A stretch of 64,000 nucleotides of DNA from Meloidogyne chitwoodi. Its lineage: Eukaryota > Nematoda > Chromadorea > Rhabditida > Meloidogynidae. Below the pieces are notes generated by a model that worked only from the letters and a program-made list of their open reading frames with translations, was not told the DNA's origin and did not search any database. Below are positions 11,275 through 23,800 of the stretch, in pieces (the first letter of the stretch is position 1; every line of letters begins with the position of its first letter). The stretch covers positions 744,001-808,000 of the forward strand of contig JACZZP010000006.1 in NCBI GenBank assembly GCA_015183035.1. Reading direction: 5' to 3'. The translations under genes were made by a program, and so were the position numbers.

Positions 11275-11391
11275 TTATTGAAAAATATTATCAAATGAAC
11301 ATTTAGGAATTCCTTTTCGTCCAGGTCCTTCTTCACTGAATTGAATAAAAATAACAGTAAATATCAAAAGAATTAAAAACAATTTTGGCAT
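11275..11391 (-). CDS. small secreted peptide (38 aa), paralogue of the one at 1-148
   Basis: A single-exon frame starts MPKLFLILLIFTVIFIQFSE, a signal peptide. The mature part is short (GPGRKGIPKCSFDNIFQ) and ends at 11275-11277. It shares the RK-x-IP-x-CSF element and the upstream sequence with the gene at the window start, so the pair is a duplication spanning the SRT and channel genes. With one cysteine it cannot form an internal disulfide. No family is recognised. Confidence 0.55.
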   Translation of the reverse strand: MPKLFLILLIFTVIFIQFSEEGPGRKGIPKCSFDNIFQ

Positions 11392-12380
11392 TTTTGTTTA
11401 ATTATGAAGAGTTTTTTAAATTTTTAATTTAAATTAATCTGTGAATAATTTTCTTCTTTTCCCTAATAATTTTTATATTAATTTTTTTAATCGCGCAATT
11501 AGGTATGTGGACGATTAAAATAAATTGACTGACATTAATTCCTTTGTTTGGGAGAAAATTTAAATTTAGAAATTAAATTTGAGGGATGGGCATTTGACAT
11601 TATATGCCATTTCCTGTCATTGTTTATTAACTCGGAAATGGACGGAAATTAAATTTCAATCTGATAATTTATTAAATGGCAAGTGATTTTTCCTTTTTTA
11701 ATTTTTTCATTGTTTTCTACACCTTATTTTTTCCTTAATTATATTTTATATTAAAATGTACTTTTAAAAAATTTTGCCAAAAATTTCCTCTTTCTTCGAT
11801 AAAATAAAAATTAATTTTTAAATTTAAAAATTTTTAAACTGAATTTGTTTAACTAATTTTAAAAAAAAACATTAAAAGTTAAAAATTTTAATTTTTTTGA
11901 TGAAAATTTTTTATAGAAATTTAATTTTAAAAGTTAATTTAAAAAACTTTTTTATTAAAATCAATTTAATAGGCAAAATATAAAAAATATCACCGGAAAA
12001 AAACAAAAAAACAAATTAAGATGAATATAAAAAATTTAAAATTATTATGAGTGGAAGAGTTTATAAATTTTTAACTTTTTTATAAAATTAAAAATTTTTA
12101 GATTTCCATGGCTATGATCATTAATAATTACAATACATAAAGATAAAATTATTTTTTAATCGTAAATTTGTAAAAAAAAATAAAAATTAGATAAATAGTT
12201 AATTTTCAAAATTAATTAAAAATTAAATAATTTTTATTTTATAAAAGTAACTAAAAAATGCAGGAAATCTTTAAACCTAAAAACATATATTATATCAGTC
12301 TAGGATCAATAAAAAATACTCCCTAATTTTTTAATTTAGGCCTATTTTAAAAAATAAACCAAAATCTTTAACTTTATAAT
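11392..12380. other. duplicated promoter region then AT-rich spacer
   Basis: 11392 to about 11710 is copy 2 of the segmental duplication whose copy 1 is at about 149-480. The rest, to the transporter stop codon, is AT-rich with no coding exon recognised. Confidence 0.6.
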
Positions 12381-15300
12381 TTAAATACCATTTTTGGTTG
12401 GAAATACTTTTGATGTATTTTTTCTAATTTTTCTAATATTACCATTATTATTATTATTATTATTTAATTCAGTCTGTGTTGTTTCAATATTATAATCATC
12501 AAAGCTTTTCTCTTCAATTGAAGCAAAATCATCATCTACCTCTTTAGGGCTAATTAATTCAATGTTACCGTTAAGTAAAAATTGTGATAAAATGCAAGTA
12601 TATTCTAAAAAAAATTAATTTTTAATTTAAAATACAATTTAAAAGTTTTTTAAAAATTATATTTAATTTTTTTAATTTTCTTACGATTAAAAGAATTAGA
12701 TAAACGTCTATAAACACCAAATCTTTGAAAAGCTTTTTCCCAAATAAATAATAAATAAATAATTAATCCAATAGCCAAAATTAAAAGTCCAACAATTGAA
12801 GATTTAAAGCTTTGTATAATTGTTATAGATACTAAAGTAACACAAACACATAAAAATATTATTGGCAAAATTAAAGGAAATTGTATTGACTTTTCATGAA
12901 TTGGACGTTTACAAATACCAAAACGAATACATAAAAGACTAAGCATTGTAAATGAACGAATTATCTAAAATATTAAATATTTTATTAAATTATTTAATTA
13001 AATTATTTTAAAAATACCCAATGAGTAAAGGCAACATAATTTATTAGTTCCTTAATTTAAAATTATTTTTATTATTATTTAATAATTATATTTATTTATT
13101 TATTTGACTATTATTTTTAAATATTAAAATACTAATCAAAATATTTATTATATGTATTTATTATTACCTCTAAATTCCCAAGAAATGAAAAGGCCATTGA
13201 TAGAAAAACCTTGAAGATATTTGTTTAATTTCAGAATTATTTTTTATTAAATCAGAATTTAATTTTAATATTTATTAAAATAATTCTGATTAAATTAAAA
13301 TTAAATTCTGATTTTTCTGAAATAATTCAGATTAAATTTAAAATCAAACATGAACAAATAAAGCTGCTCTAGGACTGTCATGTTCTCTATTTATGCAAGA
13401 AATAAATGAAGGAAAATGTCGTTCTCTAGCAGATGCCCATAGATAGCGACTGCCTCCAAATAAAGTTGCATTTAATGAACTTTAAAAAATTAAAAAATAA
13501 TAAGCAATTAGAGTCAAAAAGTTATTTTTAAATTTAATTAAATAAAAAATAATAAATATTACCCAATAAGTACAATACAAACAAGAAAAGGCATTGCATA
13601 TTTAAATTGACTTCCTAATGTTTTTTCAGCAAAAGTCTTTTTTTATTTGATTTAAAAAAATAATAATATTTTAATATTTAAAAAACCATAGCAACAGCAT
13701 TAGATGATTGAACTTCAGGAACTGATAATACAACAAAATAGGAAATATTCATAGATAAATATAAAGCTGCACATGTTGACATACCAACAATTATAGCAAA
13801 TGGCATTACCCTTTTTTAATATTTTTATTTATTTAAAAAAAAAGTTTTCTTTGGAACCTTCTAGGTTTCTTTACATCCTCAGCTCCATAATTTAAAATAT
13901 CCCAGCCATCATAACTAAAAAGTCCAGAGAAAAGGGCTAAAGCAACACTGCCAGGATAAAAATTGCTATGAGCAAAAGGTTCTTTGAAATTATCAGATTG
14001 TACACCTTTTTATTAAAATATTATTTTATAAAATTCAAAAAATAATAATTTAATAACCTTTACTTAACCAAACAATAATTCCACAAATAACAATAATTCC
14101 ACTAGCAATAACTTTAGCCCCCATTGCTACCATTTGAAAACGAGCAACAACTGCTCTGACTGAGAAACAATTAAGAAAACAGAGAAGTACTAAAAATAAA
14201 AAATAATTTAAATTATTATTTAAATTAATATATTTATACAAATTAGGCTGAATGAAATTAATTTATTAACAATAAAACGAGTAGTAGAATTACAGAATTC
14301 TATCTAAAATTAATTTTTTTAAATAAATTTATTTAAAAAATTAAAATTTATTTACCTTCAATCCTTGAATAACATACTCAGAAAATCTAATTATAAAAAA
14401 AAATAATATTTTTTAATCTGACTTATTTTTATTCAAAATATAGGTCAATATTATAATTTTCTCAATATTTTTAAAATATTATTAAAAATTCAGAAAATTA
14501 AAATTAAAAAATTATTTTCAATTATTGTATAAAATATATTTATATATTAATTATTAATAGATTTAACAAGTTAAAATATTTTAATTAAATATATATAAAT
14601 AGAAAAAAAACTTAAATGACGCACTTACGTCTCCATTTGAATTGCCATTGTTCCAGGATTTGTAAAAATACAAGCACAAGACATAAAAGCAAATGCTATA
14701 GCTGTCCTAAATTTATAAGTAAATTAATTAATTTTTTATTTAAAGATTAAATATATTTATTAATTAAAATTGTTAATGCCTCTTAGCCATCTGTTTTACT
14801 TTTATTTATAATTCTCTGTATTTTCCTCCAGCACTTTTAATTTTTTAATAAAATAAATAAATGTTTAAAAATACCTAATTTATTTATTTTTTAATATTAA
14901 AATTTAATTAAAATAAATAAAATAACCATCTAACATGACAAAGATAAGCAAAATCACCACCAGATTTTCTTATACTAGTCCCTAATTCAACATAACATAA
15001 AGCACCCAAAGTAGCAATAATTCCAGCTAATAACCAAATTAAAAGAGAAGCACCAACAGAATGAACATTATTTAATATTGTTGTTGGTGTTATAAATATT
15101 CCTGAACCAATTATATTTCCTATAATGTAAGATGTGGCACCCCAACGACCTTTAAGAAATATTTTGAATTTTTGAAAATATTTTTATATAAATTAAATTA
15201 CAAATTAAAAGCTAAATTTCAATTTGAGTTTGAGTCGAAATTATATTTTTAATTTATCTCATTAAATATAAAAATAATTTAAAATTAATTTTGGTCCCCA

Positions 15301-15465
15301 AATTCAGATAAATTATCGAAAATAAATAAAAAAATAAAAACACAAAAATATTAAAAATTGAAAATCTAAAAATAAATTTGAATCATCGCTGTTTTTCTAA
15401 GAATTTAATTTAAAAAATTTAAATTAAAACAAACCCATCATATTCTTTTCATCACTACCAGACAT
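12381..15465 (-). CDS. L-type amino acid transporter, SLC7 light chain (AAT family)
   Basis: Starts MSGSDEKNMM at 15463-15465 and ends at 12381-12383. The order of motifs is that of LAT/y+LAT permeases. TM1 is ATSYIIGNIIGSGIFITPTT, with the G-S-G-I-F unwound substrate site, followed by LGALCYVELGTSIRKSGGDF. Later come FSGLFSYDGWDILNYGAEDV, the family signature near 13900, then SSLNATLFGGSRYLWASARE and SPRAALFV. The 12650-12946 exon carries the last two membrane helices. Twelve helices are expected at the plasma membrane, normally paired with an SLC3 heavy chain. The linking cysteine between TM3 and TM4 could not be assigned. The C-terminal tail is acidic and then Asn-rich. Confidence 0.88.
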
Positions 15466-16844
15466 TTTTATTTTAAAAATATTTATTTAATAAAATTATT
15501 TTTTAAAATATTAAATTTTTAAACTAAAAAAACAAATAAAATAAATTTTAATTATATTCAATAAATTAAAAATTTAATAAATAAAAAATGGTAAAAATAT
15601 TATTAAGAGAATTATTGTTCGCTAAAGTACATTTATTAAAACTTTCACAAATAAAATAAAAATAATCATATGACAGAATAAAATTTAACAAATAAAAATT
15701 TATTATAAAATTAATTATAAGAAAAAATATTTTTTTAAAATAAACTTAGAAAAAATAAATTTTAAATTACTAATTATATTAGAAAGATTAAATTTGTCAG
15801 ACTTTTACTAAAGTTTTTTTTATTAATTTAGCATTTAAAAAATAAATATTAAAATATTATTTAATTAATTAAAAAAATTATTTAATAGATTAATTAAATA
15901 AATAATTAATTAACTAAAAAAAGTTTTTATTTCTAAAAGGCATTAAAAAATAAAATGATTGAAACAAAGCTTAAATAAACGCAAAAATATAACTAGATTT
16001 GTCTATTTTTATTTTTTAATAAAATAAAACGAAAAGGCAAAAATAAATAAATAATAAATATAAAAAAATAATATTCTATATTTTCATGTTTGCATTGGAG
16101 GAAATATTTTTATATTTATTTATTTATTTTTTTATTTATTAATAAAAAAATGATGCGTGAGATATAATGTAATAATAAAAAATGTTTACGTGCATGCTGA
16201 TATTATAAATATGATTAAATTGTTAAATATATATTTTTAATAAACAATTTTATTTTATATTACATTATTTTAAATAAAATATTATTATTTTATAATACAT
16301 TATTTTAATTTTAAAAATATTTGAAAATATTTTAAAAAATTTATGTATTATTAAAAATAATTAATTTAAAATTGTCTAAATTAAGATTTCTTTTTTTATT
16401 ATTCAAAAATATTATTAAAAGATTAATTTTAAATAATTAAATTTTTAATTCTCGAATAAAATAAAAATAATAAAATTTTAGATGAGTAAAAGAATTAAAA
16501 AAAAGAGAAAAATAAAATATTTAATAATATTTAATAAAAGAAAAATAGATCACATCTCTCAAAAGTTTTTAATCAAGTTTTTAAACGTTAGAATACAAAG
16601 GTGGAACGGAAAATAAATTGTTAAAAAAATAAAATACCGGAAAAATTAATTAAAATTTTTTAAATTAAACTCTGAATTGATCAAAAATTAAAATATAAAA
16701 AATAATTTAATACACTATTTTTACCTCTAAATTTTATTAAAATAAAGACAAACTTTTGAAAGGACAGATTTAGAAAATTTAAAAAATTTACCAAAAAAAT
16801 AGTGCAAAATAAGAAAAAAACATTAGAATGACCGAGAATAAGAT
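15466..16844. other. AT-rich intergenic region
   Basis: About 1.4 kb of A/T-dominated sequence upstream of the transporter. No exon, RNA gene or repeat family was recognised. Confidence 0.6.
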
Positions 16845-17094
16845 TGACTAATATTTAGCTTATAAATCATTAAAAAACAAATTTTTGAAAATTTTTATCT
16901 AAGAATTAAAAATATTTACAAAAGAAAATTTACATAAAAAGTAAAGAATGTTAGTGGAATATGCTTGTATTTTTCTTTTAAATTTTAAAAAACAATCAGC
17001 ATATTTTCTTTTGGAAATTTTTTTTAAGAATGATGTACATTTTACTATACGATGTTAACTCTCTCATTTATCTTCAGTTGTTTTTCAATTACGT

Positions 17095-18018
17095 TTTGTT
17101 GGAGTTACTATTTTTCCATCAGTACCAAGATGCACTGTTGGAGAAGCTTAATTTTTAAAAATATATTTAAAAAATTAATTTAAAATGTCTATTAAAATTA
17201 GAATTGATTGAGTGATCTAGATATCGATAAGTAAATGTTTGGATTATAGAAAATCTAATAGGTCAATGGCCTTATTGATTATTTATTATATTTAGCTAAA
17301 ATTTTAAAATTCCATTGATTGATAATAAATAACTATTACAATGAAAAATCAAAATATTAAATAATCTATCTTTAATTCACTATAAAGATTTTACCAATCG
17401 AAATTTCTATCTACTTTAATTAAAAAATAAAATATTATTTTAAGATTAAAGTTGTAAGGGGTGAATTTGAAAATAACAATAATTTTATTAAATGGATGAA
17501 CTTTTTATTAAATGTCCCATTATCTCATTCTATTCATTCAATTTATTCAGCCTTAAATTACTCAAATGCCTATTCTTATCTTTTTAAAATTTAAAAATTA
17601 CCTTTTCCTTTGTTAGCATCTGCCCATGCTTTTGCTTCAGCTTTAAAATATAATTATTTATTAACTTAATTTTATTGTCTATTAAAAATTAGGATTGGGG
17701 ATTTAGAATTATTTGAGTCCCAATCACTATTTTGTCTAAAACAAAAAGAATACTTATCCAGAATTGAATAATATCATTCTCAAGTTCGAAACTTATTAAG
17801 TATTCCTTATCAAGATTCCGCTTAACCCTAATTAAAATATTCTGGTATTTTTTAGTTTCGAACAAATAAAATTTTATTTTTTTTTCATTTTAAATTAAAG
17901 TTATTTATTTAATATTTTAAAATATCCAAAGTTTTATTTTTTAATTTAAATATTTAACAAAAAATAATTTAACATACCTACAGCACGATATCAGAAAAAC
18001 AAGAAAGAATTTAGCCAT
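17095..18018 (-). pseudogene. secreted-peptide gene, arm A copy, frame-broken
   Basis: The start at 18016-18018 gives MAKFFLVFLI and then diverges: relative to arm B, a 50-bp deletion removes the end of the signal peptide and shifts the frame before the conserved donor. The second exon (gctgaagcaaaagcatgggc, about 17603-17645) is unchanged. The third exon (17095 to about 17149) encodes SPTVHLGTDGKIVTPTKRN plus stop, with no similarity to the Gly/Ser-rich arm B exon. The gene is probably dead at its 5' end, unless another start is used. The unchanged second exon and open third exon suggest a recent break. Confidence 0.7.
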
Positions 18019-18167
18019 TTTTGTTAAAAACTTTTTTTTGAATTTTTAATTGAGAAGTTAATTTCTGAATGATTTTCCTTTAATTTTAAAGGGTTTTTAT
18101 ATTAACATTTCTAGACTGAACTTTTATAATAAATATTTCAAAAACTTATGACCAACAATATTCCTAT

Positions 18168-18343
18168 TGCCCTTTAATAAAACAATTATTTGCCCTTTTA
18201 ATTGTCCTTCCATTGTCTTTTAAATTTATAAAAAATTAATTTCCATTGTTCTCTTAGGGAAAGTTATTTTCTTTTTCTGTCAAATGATAGATTCATTGTC
18301 TGCTTAAAAATCTTATGATTGAATCTTATGAATATTTGCCCTT
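18168..18343. promoter_or_regulatory. three TGCCCTT boxes upstream of arm A peptide gene
   Basis: TGCCCTT occurs at 18168-18174, 18191-18197 and 18337-18343, 150-325 bp upstream of the minus-strand start. The same three boxes are at equivalent positions in arm B. The word fits TGCMCTT, recalled as the Mel-DOG motif of Meloidogyne dorsal-gland effector promoters. Function here is inferred. Confidence 0.5.
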
Positions 18344-18848
18344 TTCTTTTCTCTTTTTTTTTAATTTTAAAATCTAAAATAAATTTTATTTTAATAAAAA
18401 AATTAATTTAAAATTTAAAATAATTTAAAACTTAAAATCGGTTTTAAGTTTTAAATCTCTTTGAGTTCAAAAACAAAAATTATTCATGATTTTAGAAACA
18501 TTTTTTTAATTGTGCAAAAAATCATAATTTTCTATTTTTTATGTTGTTGTCTTGAGCATTTATTTTCCAAAAATTTTTCATTTAAAAATTAATTTTAAAA
18601 ATAAATAAATACCTAATTTTATAATTCCCATAATTTTTCAAGAATTTCAAAATTCTTTTTACTTAATTTATTTTTTTCTTCAATTATTAAAATTTTTCCA
18701 TTTAAAGTTTTAGGTAATGATATTATTGAAGATATCTCACAATCAGCTATTTTAGAAGAATTAATTTTTAAAAATATTTTATTAAATTTTTTTAAAAGTT
18801 TTTAATTTGTGAATTAAGAATTGGATGAAAACTAAAAAATTAAATATA

Positions 18849-19735
18849 AAATTAGACGCAAACTTTGGTCAAAAATTCGAATATAGATTTAATATCATTC
18901 TACAAAAATGTTAAATAAATTATTATATCAGTTGGCCCTTTGAGAAGACAGATAAACTAATTTTTTGTAAACTTTACTGGACTTCAGTTCTCTCTCTCTA
19001 CCATTTTTATAATAAAAATTGTAAATCAAAGAAATTATAAAATAATAATAATATTTATAAAATAACTTTAAAAAAAAAAAGTTTTTTTTAATTAAATTAA
19101 TGTATTAATATATAATTACTTGTTGCTTCAATATATTTTTATTAGGTTACTCAATTTAAATTTTTTAATAATATTTTAAATAAATTTTATTTTTTTTTTC
19201 ATTTTTATTAATTTTTTATTTGCAATATTTTAATTTAAAAGGAATAAACAAAATTAAATAATATTTATTTAAATACATACTTTTAATGTTTTAAATCACA
19301 CAATTGAATATTTATTAAATTTAAATTTTTTCAATATTTATATTTTATAAAAAAAAATTTTTTATAAATTTATTCTTAAATTATAACAATTTTTAACTCT
19401 TTTTTATAGAATATTAAAAATTTATTAAATTTTAATTTAACTATTTTTAGCATTGAAAATCAAGAATATTATTTAAAAATTAAAATAAAAACACAGTTTT
19501 CAATAAATTAAATTACTTTTACATTTAATAAATATTTTTATTGGAATTTTTATAAAATTCTTTTTTTAATATTTTTTGAATAAATTAAAATATGTATGTA
19601 TGTAGTTAATAATTTAATATATAATAATTAAAATTATATTTTAATTATTTAAAACCAAAAGATTAATTGTTTTAATAAATTTAAATTTATTAAATTTTTT
19701 ATTTAATTTTTAAAGAAAAACAAATTAAAAATAAA
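18849..19735. other. AT-rich spacer
   Basis: AT-rich DNA between the inverted repeat and the Srab-like gene. Nothing else was recognised. Confidence 0.5.
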
Positions 19736-20219
19736 ATGTCCGAAACTTTATCAATTTTATTAAAAACAAATAATTTTACTAAAATATTTTGTGATACAAT
19801 TAGTTATTTAGAACTTTTAATTAATTTAATTTTATTACCAATTTCAATTATTTTTATTTTTTAAATTATTCGTACATCTTTATTACATTTAAATTTAAAA
19901 TTTATTTTATTATGACAATGCTTTTGTAATTTAATTTATGCTATTTGTAGAAATATTCAGGTACTATTTGATTGAGAAGATTAATTATTAATTAAAGTAT
20001 AACCTATATTTTAACATATTTTAAACAAATTTATTTATGTAATTTATTTTTTTATTTATTTTAAATTTGTACAATTATTAGTACTTGGAACAATGATATT
20101 ATGTACATTAATTGGTCATCTTCTTCTTTTAGAAAGAATATTAGCTACAATTTTTGTATCAAAATATGAAAATAATAAAAAACCTTATTTTAGTATTTGT
20201 TGTTTTATTATTATGGTAA

Positions 20220-20474
20220 CCAGCCGCTTCGCGACTGGAATAAAGAAACCGCTTCGCGCTTGTAACACTGATTCTAGAAAATTTTGGAAAATACTATAAG
20301 AAAATAACCCCTCAAAACCCCCTCTTTAAAATAAAACTTCAATTTAAAAATAAAAATCAACTTTAAAAATAACCCGCTCCTTAACCCCTGTAAAAGGCAA
20401 TCCCTCATTCCACAGCATAAAAACAATTACTCATTAAAATCTCAGTTAATAAAAACTCCCTTAAAACCGCCTAA
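20220..20474. repeat. CCGCTTCGCG dispersed element, copy 2
   Basis: Nearly identical to 6406-6658, with small indels, in the same orientation. It starts two bases after the donor gt of a chemoreceptor intron, so both copies in this window lie in chemoreceptor introns. Confidence 0.7.
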
Positions 20475-20639
20475 GAATCATAAAAATATTTTGCTGATTT
20501 TTAAAAAATGTTTATTTTATTTTTCTCAAGGGGGCTCATTATTTAGTTTACAACCTAAGTAATTAAAGATAAATCTTGCTTTCTTCTCCTCCTATGCATA
20601 AGAGTGAAAGAAAGGAAGGAAAAGAGGGAAAAATAAAAG

Positions 20640-20825
20640 TTCGGTCCGTGACATTTGACGATTTTCGGCCGATCATGACCATTTTGAATTTTCGGTCAAA
20701 AAATCTGACCTGACCTGACCGGCCTTTTCCCGGTCACCAAAATGACCTGAACTGACCAAAGCGCTCGGTCAGGTCAGGTCAGTTTTGGTCATAACCAAAA
20801 CCCGGTCACGAAAACACTTGTACAT
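20640..20825. repeat. GACC/GGTCA short-word repeat, copy 1
   Basis: GC-rich DNA made of gacctgacctgacc and its complement ggtcaggtcaggtc, ending aaacccggtcacgaaaacact. It is related, in opposite orientation, to the outer repeat at 32673-34420. The two halves are self-complementary and could fold. Confidence 0.7.
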
Positions 20826-21677
20826 TCCTTTAACTAAAACATATTCTTACAGAAAGATATCAGGTAAATTAATTTAATTAATTAATTTTATTTTTTTAAA
20901 GTTAAAAGAAAATATACGTACAAGTCGTCAATTAAAACCTACATTTATTTTACATTTTATTAATATTTTTGTTTCAAGTGGAATAACTATAATACTTTGT
21001 TATTTTAATTTAAAGGTTTAAATAATTTATTTTTAATTATAATTTTATAAATATTTTAGGATCCTTCAATAATTGATTTACTTTTTGTCTTTGTTTTTTC
21101 AATAACTGTATTTTGTAATTTGTTAATTGAAATAACTATAATTATGTAATAAATTTATTTTTATTTTTTTATTTTATTTAATTTTTTAGTTTTCATCCAA
21201 TTCTTAATTCACAAATTAAAAACTTTTAAAAAAATTTAATAAAATATTTTTAAAAATTAATTCTTCTAAAATAGCTGATTGTGAGATATCTTCAATAATA
21301 TCATTACCTAAAACTTTAAATGGAAAAATTTTAATAATTGAAGAAAAAAATAAATTAAGTAAAAAGAATTTTGAAATTCTTGAAAAATTATGGGAATTAT
21401 AAAATTAGGTATTTATTTATTTTTAAAATTAATTTTTAAATGAAAAATTTTTGGAAAATAAATGCTCAAGACAACAACATAAAAAATAGAAAATTATGAT
21501 TTTTTGCACAATTAAAAAAATGTTTCTAAAATCATGAATAATTTTTGTTTTTGAACTCAAAGAGATTTAAAACTTAAAACCGATTTTAAGTTTTAAATTA
21601 TTTTAAATTTTAAATTAATTTTTTTATTAAAATAAAATTTATTTTAGATTTTAAAATTAAAAAAAAAGAGAAAAGAA

Positions 21678-21853
21678 AAGGGCAAATATTCATAAGATTC
21701 AATCATAAGATTTTTAAGCAGACAATGAATCTATCATTTGACAGAAAAAGAAAATAACTTTCCCTAAGAGAACAATGGAAATTAATTTTTTATAAATTTA
21801 AAAGACAATGGAAGGACAATTAAAAGGGCAAATAATTGTTTTATTAAAGGGCA
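21678..21853. promoter_or_regulatory. three TGCCCTT boxes upstream of arm B peptide gene
   Basis: AAGGGCA, the reverse complement of TGCCCTT, occurs at 21678-21684, 21824-21830 and 21847-21853, 150-325 bp before the start codon. It is retained in both arms. Three exact copies of a GC-rich heptamer are not expected by chance in DNA this AT-rich. Confidence 0.5.
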
Positions 21854-22002
21854 ATAGGAATATTGTTGGTCATAAGTTTTTGAAATATTTATTATAAAAG
21901 TTCAGTCTAGAAATGTTAATATAAAAACCCTTTCATAATTAAAGGAGAATCATTCACAAATTAACTTCTCAATCAAAAATTCAAAAAAAGTTTTTAACAA
22001 AA

Positions 22003-22988
22003 ATGGCTAAATTCTTTCTTGTTTTTCTGATATTAGTTGTCTTAATTAACTCTTGTGTTTGCCCCAAACCCAAAACTAGAGCTGAGGAATTAGGTATGTT
22101 AAATTATTTTTTGTTAAATATTTAAATTAAAAAATAAAACTTTGGATATTTTAAAATATTAAATCAAGAAACTTTAATTTAAATTAAAAAAGAAAATTTT
22201 ATTGATTCAAAATTAAAAAATACCAGAATATTTAATTAGGATTAAGCATATAATTGGGATTTAAAATATTTAATGATTCAGACTTGAGAATGATATTATT
22301 CAATTCTGGATAAGTATTCTTTTTGTTTTAGACAAAATAGTGATTGGTCTCAAATAATTCTAAATCCCCAATCCTAATTTTTAATAGACAATAAAATTAA
22401 GTTAATAAATAATTATATTTTAAAGCTGAAGCAAAAGCATGGGCAGATGCTAACAAAGGAAAAGGTAATTTTTAAATTTTAAAAAGATAAGAATAGGCAT
22501 TTGAGATAATTTAAGGCTAAATAAATTTAATGAATAGAATGAGATAATGGGACATTTAATAGAAATTTCTTCCATTTAATAAAATTATTGTTATTTTCAA
22601 ATTCACCCCTTCCAACTTTAATCTTAAAAAATTTTTATTTTTTAATTAAAGTAGATAGGAATTTCGATTGGTAAAATCTTTATAGTGAATTAAAGATAGA
22701 TTATTTAATATTTTGATTTTTCATTGTAATAGTTATTTATTATCAATCCATGGAATTTTAAAATTTTAGCTAAATATAATAAATAAATAATCAAATAAGG
22801 CCATTGACCTATTAGATTTTCTATAATCCAAACAGATCTTTATCGATATCTAGATCAGTCAATCAATTTAATTTTAATAGACATTTTAATTTAATTTTTT
22901 AAATATATTTAAAGGTGGACAATCATCAACTGTTACTAGTGGTAGTGGTGGTCATTCGGCTGGTGGCGGTTACTATGGAAAAAAATGA
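22003..22988 (+). CDS. modular small secreted protein (67 aa), intact copy
   Basis: Three exons: 22003-22093, 22426-22464 and 22915-22988, separated by phase-1 introns. Exon 1 encodes a signal peptide (MAKFFLVFLILVVLINSC) plus VCPKPKTRAEEL. Exon 2 encodes a charged Ala/Lys module (AEAKAWADANKGK). Exon 3 encodes a Gly/Ser-rich tail (SSTVTSGSGGHSAGGGYYGKK) and the stop. No family is recognised; size, signal peptide and upstream TGCCCTT boxes suggest a secreted effector, which is inference. This is the only copy of the three in the window with an unbroken frame. It is preceded by a typical short leader and lies 0.8 kb upstream of a lysozyme gene on the same strand. Confidence 0.75.
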
Positions 22989-23800
22989 AAGACAAAGGAG
23001 AAAAAGGTGTTAAGAAGTAGTAAAAAATGTAAATCATTCCTAAAAGAAAAAAATGTTAAAAGAAAATATGCTGATTATTATGTAAAATTTAAAAGAAAAA
23101 TACAAGCATATTCCACTATCATTCTTTACCTTTTGTAGAAATTTTATTTTGTAAATATTTTAATTTTTAGATAAAAATTTTCAAAAATTTTTTAATGATT
23201 TATAAGCTAAATATTGGTTAAAATACCTATATTAGGTATATATTTCTTTTAAAATGTTTTTATTTAAATTTTTAAAATTTTATCAATTATTTGTTTTTAT
23301 TTTATAGAAAAAGAGGATTTTGGTTAAAATTAAAATTGTCTTGTAAAATAAAATAAAAGTGCAAAATTAAGCAATAAATTGAAATAATTTTATAAATTAC
23401 CAGACAGACAATGTTTCCCCTTTTAGATGAAAAATTTTATCTGAATAAATAAATAAAATTTAAAAATAGAAAAATAAATATACCTAAATTCTTTTCCTTT
23501 TTTAACTAAAATGTACTTTTTAAATAATAAAACTAAATTTTTAAAATTTATTAAAATTTTGTCTTGATGTAAAAAAATCTAAAAATATTTTTAAAAATTT
23601 ATTTTTGGTAATAATTTTAATTTTCTTTAAATAAAAAAGTACATAAGCTGTTTAAATAAAAAATGGCAAACTTTTAATAAATTTAAAATAAACTTAAATT
23701 AATATTTGCCCAAAAATTTGATATAAAAATGACAAGAAAAAGCTTGAAAATTATCAAAATAAAAATATTTCAACTTCAAAAAAATAAAAAAATTTAAAAA

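Larger units (their letters stand above)
16845..18848. repeat. large inverted repeat, arm A
   Basis: About 2.0 kb, the reverse complement of about 21174-23225. The two arms stay closely similar through promoter, introns and 3' flank of a secreted-peptide gene and into the 3' end of the Srab-like gene (18600-18848). The exception is the last coding exon of the peptide gene, which is unrelated between arms. The spacer is about 2.3 kb. Confidence 0.9.
19736..21402 (+). pseudogene. Srab-like serpentine chemoreceptor pseudogene
   Basis: From MSETLSILLKTNNFTKIFC the reading gives a seven-helix receptor. The motif GHLLLLERILATIFVSKYE is the E-R-x-x-A-T-x-F...Y-E signature of the Sra/Srab families, and FHPILNSQIKNF is a typical end of the last helix. 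Defects: an in-frame TAA after ISIIFIF (near 19861), a TGA after HLNLKFILL (near 19914), and a one-base deletion after QIKNF. Downstream of that deletion the C-terminal tail continues in another frame to TAA at 21400-21402. A repeat insertion (20220-20474) begins right at the donor of intron 2, and a GACC-type repeat sits further along the same intron. The 3' end is duplicated inversely in arm A with the same missing base. Confidence 0.8.
21174..23225. repeat. large inverted repeat, arm B
   Basis: Reverse-complement partner of arm A (16845-18848). It includes the Srab-like 3' end, the promoter, introns and 3' flank of the peptide gene, and differs mainly in the signal-peptide deletion and in the last coding exon. 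Confidence 0.9.

Noticed and set aside
20093..20299. 20093-20299 frame as an independent gene
   Set aside because: It is an exon of the Srab-like pseudogene read on into the inserted repeat.
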